A DNA stretch of 25,019 bases from a bacterium (GTDB lineage: Bacteria > KSB1 > UBA2214): assembly GCA_029560815.1 (NCBI GenBank), contig JAKQKF010000534.1:1-25019 (forward strand). The letters run 5' to 3'. Made by a program: the position numbers and the translations under genes. Below, in pieces: positions 12,774 to 20,587 of the stretch. Under the pieces are notes generated by a model. The model did no database searches and was not told the origin of the DNA. It saw only the letters and a list, made by a program, of their open reading frames with translations. The first letter of the stretch is position 1. Every line of letters starts with the position of its first letter.

Positions 12774-15700
12774 ATGAGCTATATTCCCCTTCACATGCAT
12801 TCCAACTATTCGCTCTGCCGCGGTGCCAATACGATTCAGGAGATCTGCGCCGCGGCAGAAGCGCACTCTTTCTCCCATCTTGCCCTCACCGACACCAACG
12901 GGCTCTATGGCCTCGCTTTTTTTCTCGATCAGGCCCGCCAGCATCATCTGCAGCCCCTCACCGGCGCGCATCTGCAGACGGAGGGGGAAGAAGCGGTCGT
13001 CCTCGCCCGCAGTATGCAGGGCTACCACACCCTCTGCCGGCTCATCACCGCCCTGCATACCGGGGAACAACCCGTCCTGGCCCGGCTCCTCCAGCCCGTT
13101 GATCCGGAGATCGTCATCCTGACCCGGGATATTCCCCTCCTCCGCCAGCTCACCGCGGCTGGGACCCGGGATAATCTTTATGCCGAACTCGTCCCGTACG
13201 CGGGGCGTGAAGAGCTGCTCCGCTTCGCCCGCAGCCGGGAGATCCCGGTCGCCGCCAGCTGCGGTGCCTATTTCCTCGGCGAGGAGGACTATACCATCCA
13301 TCGCCTCCTGCGCGCCATCGATCTCAATACCACACTGGAAAAGATCCCGGCGGGCCAAATCGCCTCGCGGCATGCCCGTCTCCATTCGCCCCGGGAGATG
13401 GAAGCGCTCTTTCCGGATGCCCCCGACGCTCTGGCCAATACCTTCGCAATCGCCCGCCACTGCACCTTCGATCTCGATTTCGGCCGTTTCATATTTCCCT
13501 CTTTCACAGGCCCGCATGGGGAAGACGCCCAAAGCTGGCTGAGACAGGAGGTCCTGGCCGGAGCGCGCTGGCGCTATGGCGAGATCACCCCGGCGGTGCG
13601 GCAGCGCATGGAGTTTGAGCTGAATCTGATCAATGACAAAGGATTTGCGCCTTATTTCCTCGTCGTTGCCGATGCGGTCCGGCAGGCGCCGCGCACCTGC
13701 GGGCGCGGTTCGGCTGCCTCCAGCCTGGTCAGCTACTGCCTCGGCATCACCCACGTCGACCCGATCCGCTACGATCTCTTTTTCGAACGGTTCCTCAATC
13801 CCGGCCGCAGCGATCCCCCCGACATCGATGTCGATTTTCCCTGGGATGAGCGGGACGATGTGCTCAACTATCTTTTTCGCACCTACGGCCGGGGCTGCGT
13901 CGCCATGATCGCCAACCATAACTGTTTCAAGGTCCGCTCTGCGATGCGCGAGATCGCCAAGGTGTACGGAATTCCCGACAGCGAGATCGGTGCGATCACC
14001 AAAAAGCTGACCGGCTACTGGCAGCCGACGAGCGTGACGGAGATGATCAGCTCCCATCCGGTCTTCAAGGGGACGGAACTGCACCAGCCCTGGCCGGAGA
14101 TCATCGCCCTGGCGGAACGAATCCGCGGATTTCCCCGCCACCTCTCTCTTCACTGCGGCGGCGTGGTGATCGCCCCGGATGGGCTGGAGCGCTATGTCCC
14201 CCTGCAGCCCGCCAAAAAGGTACTGAACCTCTCCGGCGCAATTCCCGCAGAGGACGGAAGAGTCCCCGCAGATGTGAGTCAGGTCATGGTTGTTCAGTGG
14301 GAGAAGGACCAGGCTGAGGAGATGGGGCTGGTCAAGATGGATATTCTCGGCAACCGCTCCCTGGCCGTAATCCGTGATGCCAGCGCGGCTGTCCATGAAA
14401 ACTACGGCCGGGAGATCGATTTCCACCGTATCCAGCCGCTCCAGGACGCCGCCACCATAGAGCTGCTCGCACGCGGGGAGACCATCGGGGTCTTTTATGT
14501 CGAATCGCCCGCCATGCGCCAGCTCCAGCACAAGACCGGCAAAGGCGATTTCGAGCACCTGGTCATCCACAGTTCGATCATCCGGCCCGCTGCGGCGGTT
14601 TTTATCAGTGAATATGTTCGCCGTCTGCACGGCGGTTCATGGCAGCCCCTTCACCCGCGCCTGGAGGAGATGCTCAAGGATACCTACGGCATTATGGTCT
14701 ACCAGGAGGATGTCTCCAAAGTAGCCATCGCCCTCGCCGGCTTCGATTCCTCGGCGGCGGACGGCCTGCGCAAGGTGGTCGGCAAAAAGAACAAGCAGCG
14801 TCAGCTCGCTGAATACAAACAGAAATTTTACGCCGGCGCCTCCCTGAACGGCGCGAGCCCGGAAGTGTGCGATCGGATCTGGGAGATGATTCTCAGCTTT
14901 GCCGAGTACAGTTTTTGCAAGGCCCATTCCGCCTCCTTCGCGCTGGTCTCTTTTCAATCCGCCTGGCTGCGCGTGCACTATCCGGCGGAATTCATCGCCG
15001 CCGTCATCAGCAACCAGGGCGGCTATTACTCGACCTTCGCCTATGTCTCGGAGGCCCGGCGCATGGGGCTCGAGATCCTGCCGCCCGATATCAATCGCAG
15101 CCGGTTCACCTATCAGGGCCGGGATCGCCAGGTGCGGGTCGGACTGATGCAGCTCAAGCAGTTGAGCCGCGACGGGAGGGAGGCTCTGCTCGCAGAACGG
15201 TGCCGCAATGGCCCCTTTCACAGCCTTGGCGATTTTCTCGCCCGGACCGGCTGCACCCCCTCGGATTGCGCCATCCTCATCAAAGCGGGCTGTTTCGACA
15301 CCGTTGAAAAGGCAAAAAGCCGCCCGCAGCTGCTCTGGCAGATGCATCATTTTTTCAGCAGAAAAACCGGGCCGGCGCAGGGCACCCTTTCGCTCTTCGA
15401 TCAGGCTCCACCCGAGGCGGCGAATCTGCCGGCACCGCCCGATTACGACCTCCGCGACCTCATGCGCATGGAGCAGGAGATCCTGGGATTTCTGCTATCG
15501 CATCACCCGCTGGAACTTTACCGCGAAAAGATCGAACGCATCCGCCATGTCGCCGGCTGCGATCTTGAAAAGCATATCGGCAAGGAGGTCACTACCATCG
15601 GCTGGCTGATCACCGCCAAGATGGCCACCACGCATAAAAAAGAACTGATGGAGTTTCTCAGCTTCGAAGACACCACCGCCATCTACGAAACCACCTTCTT

Positions 15701-15824
15701 CCCCGGCGCGTATGCCCGGTTCGCCCATATGATGAGCAGTAATCGCCCCTACGTGCTCAGGGGTGTGGTGGACGAACAATTCGGGGCCGTGAGCCTGATT
15801 GTGGACAAGGTCACGTTTTTATGA
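12774..15824 (+). CDS. dnaE2: DNA polymerase III alpha-type, DnaE2/ImuC error-prone polymerase
   Basis: This 1016-residue C-family polymerase has the DnaE order: PHP domain (about 1-210, H7-M-H9-S), palm with PDIDVDF (catalytic D350, D352) and KMDILG (D523), fingers, helix-hairpin-helix region, and a C-terminal OB-fold (about 920-1012). The N-terminus SNYSLCRGAN is close to the DnaE2 fingerprint SNFSFLRGAS, and the PHP motif reads LTDTNG rather than LTDHGN. Length and SOS-array context also favour DnaE2, the translesion polymerase of the ImuB mutasome, over the replicative DnaE1. TLSLF (871-875) is a clamp-motif-like pentapeptide. The ATG at 12774 has a weak binding site but follows the GNAT gene by 20 nt. 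Being error-prone is known for the family and only inferred here. Confidence 0.85.
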   Translation: MSYIPLHMHSNYSLCRGANTIQEICAAAEAHSFSHLALTDTNGLYGLAFFLDQARQHHLQPLTGAHLQTEGEEAVVLARSMQGYHTLCRLITALHTGEQPVLARLLQPVDPEIVILTRDIPLLRQLTAAGTRDNLYAELVPYAGREELLRFARSREIPVAASCGAYFLGEEDYTIHRLLRAIDLNTTLEKIPAGQIASRHARLHSPREMEALFPDAPDALANTFAIARHCTFDLDFGRFIFPSFTGPHGEDAQSWLRQEVLAGARWRYGEITPAVRQRMEFELNLINDKGFAPYFLVVADAVRQAPRTCGRGSAASSLVSYCLGITHVDPIRYDLFFERFLNPGRSDPPDIDVDFPWDERDDVLNYLFRTYGRGCVAMIANHNCFKVRSAMREIAKVYGIPDSEIGAITKKLTGYWQPTSVTEMISSHPVFKGTELHQPWPEIIALAERIRGFPRHLSLHCGGVVIAPDGLERYVPLQPAKKVLNLSGAIPAEDGRVPADVSQVMVVQWEKDQAEEMGLVKMDILGNRSLAVIRDASAAVHENYGREIDFHRIQPLQDAATIELLARGETIGVFYVESPAMRQLQHKTGKGDFEHLVIHSSIIRPAAAVFISEYVRRLHGGSWQPLHPRLEEMLKDTYGIMVYQEDVSKVAIALAGFDSSAADGLRKVVGKKNKQRQLAEYKQKFYAGASLNGASPEVCDRIWEMILSFAEYSFCKAHSASFALVSFQSAWLRVHYPAEFIAAVISNQGGYYSTFAYVSEARRMGLEILPPDINRSRFTYQGRDRQVRVGLMQLKQLSRDGREALLAERCRNGPFHSLGDFLARTGCTPSDCAILIKAGCFDTVEKAKSRPQLLWQMHHFFSRKTGPAQGTLSLFDQAPPEAANLPAPPDYDLRDLMRMEQEILGFLLSHHPLELYREKIERIRHVAGCDLEKHIGKEVTTIGWLITAKMATTHKKELMEFLSFEDTTAIYETTFFPGAYARFAHMMSSNRPYVLRGVVDEQFGAVSLIVDKVTFL

Positions 15825-15905
15825 CTTTATACTGGCTATTTCATTATTTTTGCTTTATATTTACCGGAGAGAGAAGCCGGGCAGGAGGGCTGAACAGAGG
15901 TAGGG

Positions 15906-16922
15906 ATGGAAGAAGAATTCAAGATTGACCTTTTACGGCGGATGCCGAAGGTGGAACTGCATCTCCACCTTGAAGGAGCGATCCAGCCGGCAACCGCTAT
16001 CGATCTGATGCGGCGGAACGGGGCTGGCCATGTGCCCGCAACCAGCGATGAACTGGAACGGCTCTACCGGTTCGAAGACTTGTCCCAGTTCGTCATCGCA
16101 CTGCGCTCGGTTTCCAATCATATCCAGCGCCTGGAAGACCTGCAGCGCATTACCCGCGAGCTGCTGGATTCCCTGGTCAGCCAGAATGTCCGTTATCTCG
16201 AATTCGACTGCGCGGTGCAGAAATACCTTGACCTGGGTTTCACTCTCGAAGAGATCCTGGATACCCTCCAGAGCTGCACCCGTGAAGCTGAATCTCAGAT
16301 CGTGGCGCGCCTGGTCATCAATCTGCAGCGTTCACATGGCGCGCAAAAAACCGCCGATCTGGTCGAGCGCATCGCCGCTCTTGACCACCCCCTTGTCGCC
16401 GGGATCGGCCTCTCCGGTGACGAATTCCGCTTCCCCCAGTGTGATTACCGCCGCGCTTTCGATCTCGCCAGGGAGGCAGGACTGCACCGCACCGTACATG
16501 CGGGTGAGGCCCTTGGACCCGAAAGTGTGCGGGATGCCCTCGACCTGCTCCACGCCGAACGCATCGATCACGGCACCCGCGCCATCGAGGATCCCCGTCT
16601 GGTCGACCGCCTTAAAGAGGAAAGAATCCCCCTCACACAGTGCCTGAGCAGCAACCTCAGGCTCAATATTGTCCCCCGTCTCAGCTCGCATCCCTTCCCG
16701 CTCTTTCTGCGCCAGGGACTGGTGGTGGCCCTCCACACCGACGATCCCCAGGTCTTCCGGGTCACCCTGACCGACGAGTACCAGCTCGCGCAGTCCGGTT
16801 TCGGCCTGAGCCGGGAAGAAATACGCCGGATTGTTCTGAACGGCGTGCAGGGCTCTTTCCTGCCCCAGGGTCCAAAAGAGGAACTGCGCAAAAGAGTGAC
16901 AGCGGAATGGGAGCAACTCTGA
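15906..16922 (+). CDS. Adenosine deaminase family protein
   Basis: This 338-residue amidohydrolase-fold enzyme carries the family's zinc and catalytic residues. These are H19/H21 in ELHLHLEGA, H198 and E201 in VHAGE, H222 in RIDHGT, and D279-D280 in HTDDP. The segment LSSNLRLNIVP occupies the usual C-P-x-SN position. The family hydrolyses adenosine, and also adenine, N6-methyl-AMP or aminodeoxyfutalosine (in menaquinone synthesis); the sequence alone does not settle the substrate and no menaquinone genes are nearby. The ATG at 15906 follows GAGGTAGGG at close spacing. The gap of 81 nt after dnaE2 is AT-rich and may hold a separate promoter, although no clear hexamer pair was found. A GC hairpin follows its stop. 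Confidence 0.85.
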   Translation: MEEEFKIDLLRRMPKVELHLHLEGAIQPATAIDLMRRNGAGHVPATSDELERLYRFEDLSQFVIALRSVSNHIQRLEDLQRITRELLDSLVSQNVRYLEFDCAVQKYLDLGFTLEEILDTLQSCTREAESQIVARLVINLQRSHGAQKTADLVERIAALDHPLVAGIGLSGDEFRFPQCDYRRAFDLAREAGLHRTVHAGEALGPESVRDALDLLHAERIDHGTRAIEDPRLVDRLKEERIPLTQCLSSNLRLNIVPRLSSHPFPLFLRQGLVVALHTDDPQVFRVTLTDEYQLAQSGFGLSREEIRRIVLNGVQGSFLPQGPKEELRKRVTAEWEQL

Positions 16923-16935
16923 TCTCTGCTGCAGC

Positions 16936-16960
16936 ATCGCGCCGGACGGCCCGGCGCGAT
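16936..16960. terminator. GC hairpin between convergent genes, no U-tract
   Basis: ATCGCGCCGG (16936-16945) and CCGGCGCGAT (16951-16960) form a perfect 10-bp stem with a 5-nt loop. It lies 13 nt after the adenosine deaminase stop and about 50 nt after the end of the convergent nucleotidyltransferase gene. No T-run follows on either strand. It is probably a bidirectional 3'-end structure. Confidence 0.5.
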
Positions 16961-17009
16961 CCGTGAACAACAGGCTCGACCGGTCCCTTTACGATCGGCC
17001 AGGGGCAAC

Positions 17010-17741
17010 TCAAATCCGGATCACTCCCGCTGCAATTTCCTCCTCCGCCGCCTCAAGATCGGCCGGCTTGCCGAGGTCGCGCCAATACCAGTCATCCATC
17101 CTCCAGCCGCGCACACGGTTTTCCCTCGCCGCCGCCAGATAGAGATCGACACTCGAAAACCTCTCCTCTGCATGCCCGGTGAAAAGAGCAGGCGAGATCA
17201 CCTGGATCCCGTTGAAGGCGAGATAGCGGAGTCTGCCCAGCGGCACCCGCACCAGCTCCGCCTCGCCGCCTTCGCTCCCGGCTCTGCCGCAGAGATTCCC
17301 CCTTCCGTCGAATACCAGATATCTTTTGGTCGTGCGCGCCTGTACCGCCAGGGTTGCCAGGGCACTGCTCCTGACGTGGGCCCGGTAAAGCGAACGCAGG
17401 GGCAGGGCGGTGAGCACATCGACGTTATGGACCAGGATCGGCTCATCATCGCCGAGGAGCGAAATCATCCGCTTGATGCCGCCGCCGGTGCCGAGGATCT
17501 CCTTTTCTTCCGACAGGCTGATTTGAAGGCCGGGGAAAGGATGGAGATCAAGCCAGGCGCGGATCTGGTCGGTGAAATGGTGGACGTTGACAGCGATGCG
17601 ATCAAATCCCGCAGCGGCAAGGCGGCTCAGGGTGATCTCGAGCAGGGAGCGGCCCGCGAGGGGAACCAGTGCTTTAGGGGTGGAAAGGGTGAGAGGGTGG
17701 AGCCGGGTGCCGAAACCCGCCGCCAGTATCATCGCTTTCAT
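17010..17741 (-). CDS. Sugar-1-phosphate nucleotidyltransferase (MurU-like)
   Basis: This 243-residue cytoplasmic enzyme transfers a nucleotide to a sugar-1-phosphate. The N-terminal signature LAAGFGTRLHPLTLSTPKAL (about 6-25) is the nucleotide-binding loop with the conserved Gly-Thr-Arg and Pro-Lys. HNVDVL (about 105-110) supplies the metal-binding Asp, and DWYWRDLGKPADL near the C-terminus is the usual sugar/metal segment. Short length without a C-terminal hexapeptide domain fits MurU (MurNAc-1-phosphate uridylyltransferase) and small mannose-1-phosphate guanylyltransferases. Its start overlaps the RapZ-like stop by 4 nt (ATGA), and the upstream kinase-like gene fits the AmgK-MurU peptidoglycan-recycling pair, in which AmgK makes the sugar-1-phosphate. 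Substrate identity is inferred from context only. Confidence 0.85.
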   Translation of the reverse strand: MKAMILAAGFGTRLHPLTLSTPKALVPLAGRSLLEITLSRLAAAGFDRIAVNVHHFTDQIRAWLDLHPFPGLQISLSEEKEILGTGGGIKRMISLLGDDEPILVHNVDVLTALPLRSLYRAHVRSSALATLAVQARTTKRYLVFDGRGNLCGRAGSEGGEAELVRVPLGRLRYLAFNGIQVISPALFTGHAEERFSSVDLYLAAARENRVRGWRMDDWYWRDLGKPADLEAAEEEIAAGVIRI

Positions 17742-18166
17742 ACGAACCGGGGCATGTCAAGATGTTTCAGTTCGACGGCGTAGCCGGCTGACCGCAGCCG
17801 TGCGGCGACCTGGACGGCGCAAAAGACCGAGCGATGCTGACCACCGGTGCAGCCGAAACTGACCATGAGACGTTCGAATCCGCGCATGGTGTAGCTTTCC
17901 GCACTGATCCTGATCAGGGCCTCCACATGATCGAGAAAAACGGCTACTTCCGGCAGGCGGCCCAGATAATCCTGCACCTCCTTATCTTCACCGGTCCGTT
18001 TGAGAAATTGCGGATCGCGGCCGGGGTTAGGCAGCCCGCGGCAGTCAAAGACATAGCCGCCGCCATGGCCGGATGGATCATGGGGAATTCCGGATACGTG
18101 ATAGCCAAAGCTGCAAATCACGATGGTCAATTTTTTACTGTTCATCAGCCTTTTCTCCGGATTCAT
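17738..18166 (-). CDS. Stand-alone RapZ C-terminal domain protein
   Basis: This 142-residue protein matches only the C-terminal half of RapZ. The recognisable parts are YVFDCRGLPNPG (RapZ: VFDVRFLPNP), the helix with PEVAVFLDHVEALI, and GCTGGQHRSVFCA (RapZ: GCTGGRHRSV). The N-terminal P-loop kinase-like domain of RapZ is missing. In E. coli the RapZ C-terminal domain binds glucosamine-6-phosphate and small RNAs to control GlmS; here RNA binding is not implied. The gene sits between an AmgK-like kinase and a MurU-like nucleotidyltransferase, overlapping both by 4 nt, which suggests a sensor or accessory role in amino-sugar metabolism. The ATG at 18166 overlaps the kinase stop; an ATG at 18145 with a GGAG site 7-8 nt upstream is a good alternative start. 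Confidence 0.82.
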   Translation of the reverse strand: MNPEKRLMNSKKLTIVICSFGYHVSGIPHDPSGHGGGYVFDCRGLPNPGRDPQFLKRTGEDKEVQDYLGRLPEVAVFLDHVEALIRISAESYTMRGFERLMVSFGCTGGQHRSVFCAVQVAARLRSAGYAVELKHLDMPRFV

Positions 18167-19221
18167 TTGATTTCGCGCAGCGCAGGATCATTGATCAAAT
18201 GGACAAAAACACTACGCAGCGTTGGCAGCTGCTCGAGCACCGCCGCCTTTTGCAGCAGAATCTCCAGGTTGCCCAGTGCATAGGGCACAGATTTGAGAAA
18301 ATTCCGTTTACCCTTGACCGCAGCCAGATAGCCATAGGCCCCCAAAGCCTGCAGCACCCGCATGAGGACAAAACTGTAAAAATAGCCTTTGAATCTCGAC
18401 TCATCCACTGCTTCGACCTCGTTCAGCACCGTCAGATAATAGTCGAGGAGCACTTCCCGCGCGGACTGCGGGATATCGGCCTTGGCATCAAAGAGGAGGG
18501 AGGCGACATCATATTGAAGAGCTCCCCGGCGTCCGGACTGGTAATCGATGAAATGGGGTTCGTTGTCGAGAATCATCACATTGCGCGACTGAAAATCACG
18601 ATAGAGGAAACTGTCCGCCGGCACTTCCAGGAGGTGCTTCACCAGCCGCGCGAAATCCTCGCCAAGAGCCCCGTTATCCAGGGCAGCGGTGTAAAAAGGG
18701 GCGAGAAAACGATGCTGAAAATAACGCAAATCCCACAGCATCGACTCGCGGCCGAAAAGGGCATGCTGATAACAAAAACTGTAGTCAATTGTCCGGCCGG
18801 CGGTTATCTGAAAACGGGGCAGCCAGTAGAGCACTTTTTCGTACATCGCCATGACGGTGGGCCCGAACCCCTCCTTTTCCCGCAGCGGCTGCATCCATTC
18901 GTAGAGGGTGAAAAATCCCAGATCCTGTTCGAGATAGATCCCGTTCTCCAGTTCGGCGGCATAGATCGCCGGCACCGGCAGGTGATAGTGCGCAAAATGG
19001 CTGCTGAAATGGTAAAAAGCCTCGTTCTCCGGCCGGTTGTCACCCGCCACACCGATCACAGAGCGGTAGACGTTCTGCATACGGTAGATGCGGCGCTCCG
19101 AACCATCTCCCTTGAGGGGATTGATGCGATCCGGCGTCTCGCCGTAGCATTTTCGGAAGAGCTTTTCAAGCAGTATGGTTTCCAAGGGCGGCGTCCGGTT
19201 AACGATCAGCAGGAATTGCAC
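18163..19221 (-). CDS. Aminoglycoside-phosphotransferase-fold sugar kinase (AmgK-like)
   Basis: This 352-residue kinase-like protein carries the APH motifs: a G-D-G-S-E-R-R glycine-rich loop (about 38-44), the catalytic segment YRDFQSRN (D209, N214; canonical HxDxxxxN) and the metal-binding IDYQSG (D226). Such proteins next to a small nucleotidyltransferase are typically AmgK, which phosphorylates the anomeric carbon of MurNAc/GlcNAc for recycling. The frame opens at a GTG (19221) with no visible binding site, so the true start is uncertain; the conserved domain begins by about residue 15. The stop overlaps the RapZ-like start (ATGA). It is first in a three-gene operon read toward 17010. A direct antibiotic-modifying role is unlikely given the context. 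Confidence 0.8.
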   Translation of the reverse strand: MQFLLIVNRTPPLETILLEKLFRKCYGETPDRINPLKGDGSERRIYRMQNVYRSVIGVAGDNRPENEAFYHFSSHFAHYHLPVPAIYAAELENGIYLEQDLGFFTLYEWMQPLREKEGFGPTVMAMYEKVLYWLPRFQITAGRTIDYSFCYQHALFGRESMLWDLRYFQHRFLAPFYTAALDNGALGEDFARLVKHLLEVPADSFLYRDFQSRNVMILDNEPHFIDYQSGRRGALQYDVASLLFDAKADIPQSAREVLLDYYLTVLNEVEAVDESRFKGYFYSFVLMRVLQALGAYGYLAAVKGKRNFLKSVPYALGNLEILLQKAAVLEQLPTLRSVFVHLINDPALREIK

Positions 19222-19529
19222 AAAACATAAACAAATTTATGCAAAAATACAATTTGATTTCTTTAAATCGGTTTCCGTGACGGCGCAGGCAGATGCTTCC
19301 CCACATGCTCGAAAGCGGGTTTTCCGCAGGCCGGTATCGTATTCATCCCGCAGGAAATTAAACGAAAGGAAATTAGGCAAGACAGTAAATTTGCTTGCGT
19401 TTTCAAACGATCTGTGTTACATTTTACGGCGCTGGATTCAATTCTTTTCCGGCGATAACTGTCGTATGCGCCCTCGTCAACAGGGGCGCGCAAGCCGGCG
19501 AAGCGGACAACCAAGGCTGAGGTGCAGAC
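19222..19529. other. Divergent intergenic region, AmgK-like and DUF4254 genes
   Basis: This 308-base region holds no gene. It contains the plus-strand promoter at 19395-19423 and a leader hairpin GCGCCC/GGGCGC (19468-19489). A 9-bp direct repeat AGGAAATTA occurs at 19352-19360 and 19367-19375 (15-bp period), possibly a regulator site or chance. On the minus side the first 40 bases before the GTG are AT-rich, and no minus promoter in a sensible position was identified. Confidence 0.5.
19395..19423 (+). promoter_or_regulatory. Promoter of the DUF4254 gene
   Basis: TTGCGT (19395-19400) and TACATT (19418-19423) are spaced by exactly 17 nt. The same hexamer type (TTGC-T, 17 nt, TACATT) occurs upstream of the dehydrogenase gene at 317-345. 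The start would be near 19430, giving a leader of about 100 nt that contains a 6-bp GC hairpin. Confidence 0.45.
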
Positions 19530-20168
19530 GTGACATCCCTGAATGATATTTTTGCGCAGTTTTCGGGCAACGGACTCATCGAATGGTTCGAGGATCTGAC
19601 CGAACTGTGGCATGAAACCGGTCCCATACCTCCGGATGACCATCTCTCACCCAAGGGCATGACGCAGGCGCTTCATTATCATAACTACTGGCTCTGGCAT
19701 CAGGAGGACGAGGCCCGGCGCACCGACCTGCCGGACAAGGACATCGCCGCTGCCAAGCGCGCCATCGACTCCCATAACCAGCACCGTAACGACGGCATCG
19801 AAAAGATCGATCTCTGGATCGATAATGTACTCAATGCCGCAGGAATCAATCCCGGTCCGGAAATCGAACTCAACTCCGAAACCCCCGGCAGCATGGTAGA
19901 CCGGCTCTCCATCCTCTCGCTTAAAATCTATCACATGGATGAGCAAGCTCTGCGCAAGGATCTTGAAGCCGACCTCCAGGAATTGTGCGTGATCCGCGGG
20001 AATGTCCTCCGCGAACAGCGCCAGGACCTCGCAAACGCCCTCGACAAGCTTTTCCTCGACCTGCGCAAGGTGAACAAACGCCACAAAGTCTACCGACAGT
20101 ATAAAATGTACAATGATCCCCGCTTCAATCCGGCCATCTATCGCAACAAGAGGGAGGAGAGCCGGTAG
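19530..20168 (+). CDS. DUF4254 family protein
   Basis: This 212-residue protein matches the DUF4254 family. It shows the helical, His-rich core HNYWLWHQEDEARR, then AAKRAIDSHNQHRNDGIEKIDLWI, then the signature LNSETPGSMVDRLSILSLKIYHM. It has no signal peptide or membrane segment and appears to be an all-helical cytoplasmic protein with coiled-coil character in the second half (about 140-190). Function is not established; homologues often lie near glycosyltransferase or envelope-polysaccharide genes. The GTG at 19530 follows a GAGGT site and starts just before the conserved region. The frame stays open for 38 codons after the TAG stop, with coding-like content (see the separate entry). It is divergent from the AmgK/MurU-like operon. 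Confidence 0.8.
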   Translation: MTSLNDIFAQFSGNGLIEWFEDLTELWHETGPIPPDDHLSPKGMTQALHYHNYWLWHQEDEARRTDLPDKDIAAAKRAIDSHNQHRNDGIEKIDLWIDNVLNAAGINPGPEIELNSETPGSMVDRLSILSLKIYHMDEQALRKDLEADLQELCVIRGNVLREQRQDLANALDKLFLDLRKVNKRHKVYRQYKMYNDPRFNPAIYRNKREESR

Positions 20169-20460
20169 CACACGGCCGCCCGCTCTCCCGCCGATTATGT
20201 CAGTGAGCTGAAAGACGTGCTTGACAAGCACGTCAAATGGGTAACACTCGGCCGCCTGCTCTTCCACCGATTCTGTCCCGCATAATGCACCCTGCTTCAT
20301 CCCGCCGGCACGTCCTGACCGTCCAGCATTCAAAAATTATGCCCTGCAGGGAACTCCCGCCCCTGTTTGGCGTTTCATAGCAAGGGTTTGATCCTGCTAA
20401 TACTGTGGCACAGATCGGTGCGATTTCTGCAAAGAATCGTATGCCGGGATCCGATTTTGT

Positions 20461-20488
20461 TTGATATTTCAATAATTTTAGCTATATT
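20461..20488 (+). promoter_or_regulatory. Promoter of the ferritin-like gene
   Basis: TTGATA (20461-20466) and TATATT (20483-20488) are spaced by 16 nt within a strongly AT-rich patch. The leader to the ATG at 20588 would be about 95 nt. Confidence 0.45.
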
Positions 20489-20542
20489 ATATCTATTTTA
20501 TTTTTAACATCGTAATTACGCACCATTCGAAATAAATGATAT

Positions 20543-20569
20543 CAGGCACGACGGTGCATAGAGTGCCTG
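20543..20569 (+). other. 5'-leader hairpin before the ferritin-like gene
   Basis: CAGGCAC (20543-20549) and GTGCCTG (20563-20569) pair perfectly. An alternative inner pairing GCAC/GTGC is possible within the same element. The stem ends directly before the AAGGAGG binding site (20571-20577), so it may stabilise the leader or modulate ribosome access. Confidence 0.4.
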
Positions 20570-20587
20570 GAAGGAGGCTGGTGATAT

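Larger units (their letters stand above)
20169..20587. other. Intergenic region with open in-frame extension, hairpin and promoter
   Basis: Directly after the DUF4254 TAG the same frame stays open for 38 codons to a TAA at 20283-20285. It would encode a plausible helical stretch (ADYVSELKDVLDKHVKW...). Within it GACGTGCTT-GAC-AAGCACGTC (20214-20234) is a perfect 9-bp hairpin. It could be a remnant of a longer gene, a 3'-UTR structure, or chance. The central part (about 20290-20450) holds nothing recognisable. The last 130 bases are AT-rich and contain the promoter and leader hairpin of the ferritin-like gene, listed separately. Confidence 0.5.

Noticed and set aside
12723..14630. 635-codon minus-strand open frame opposite dnaE2
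   Set aside because: Antisense of a polymerase with intact catalytic motifs; no recognisable domain.
19352..19375. Direct repeat AGGAAATTA twice
   Set aside because: Only two short AT-rich copies; too little to call a regulator site or repeat element.
20400..20440. Sigma-54-like TGGCAC with downstream GGTGC
   Set aside because: The -12 element is wrong and the spacing does not fit.
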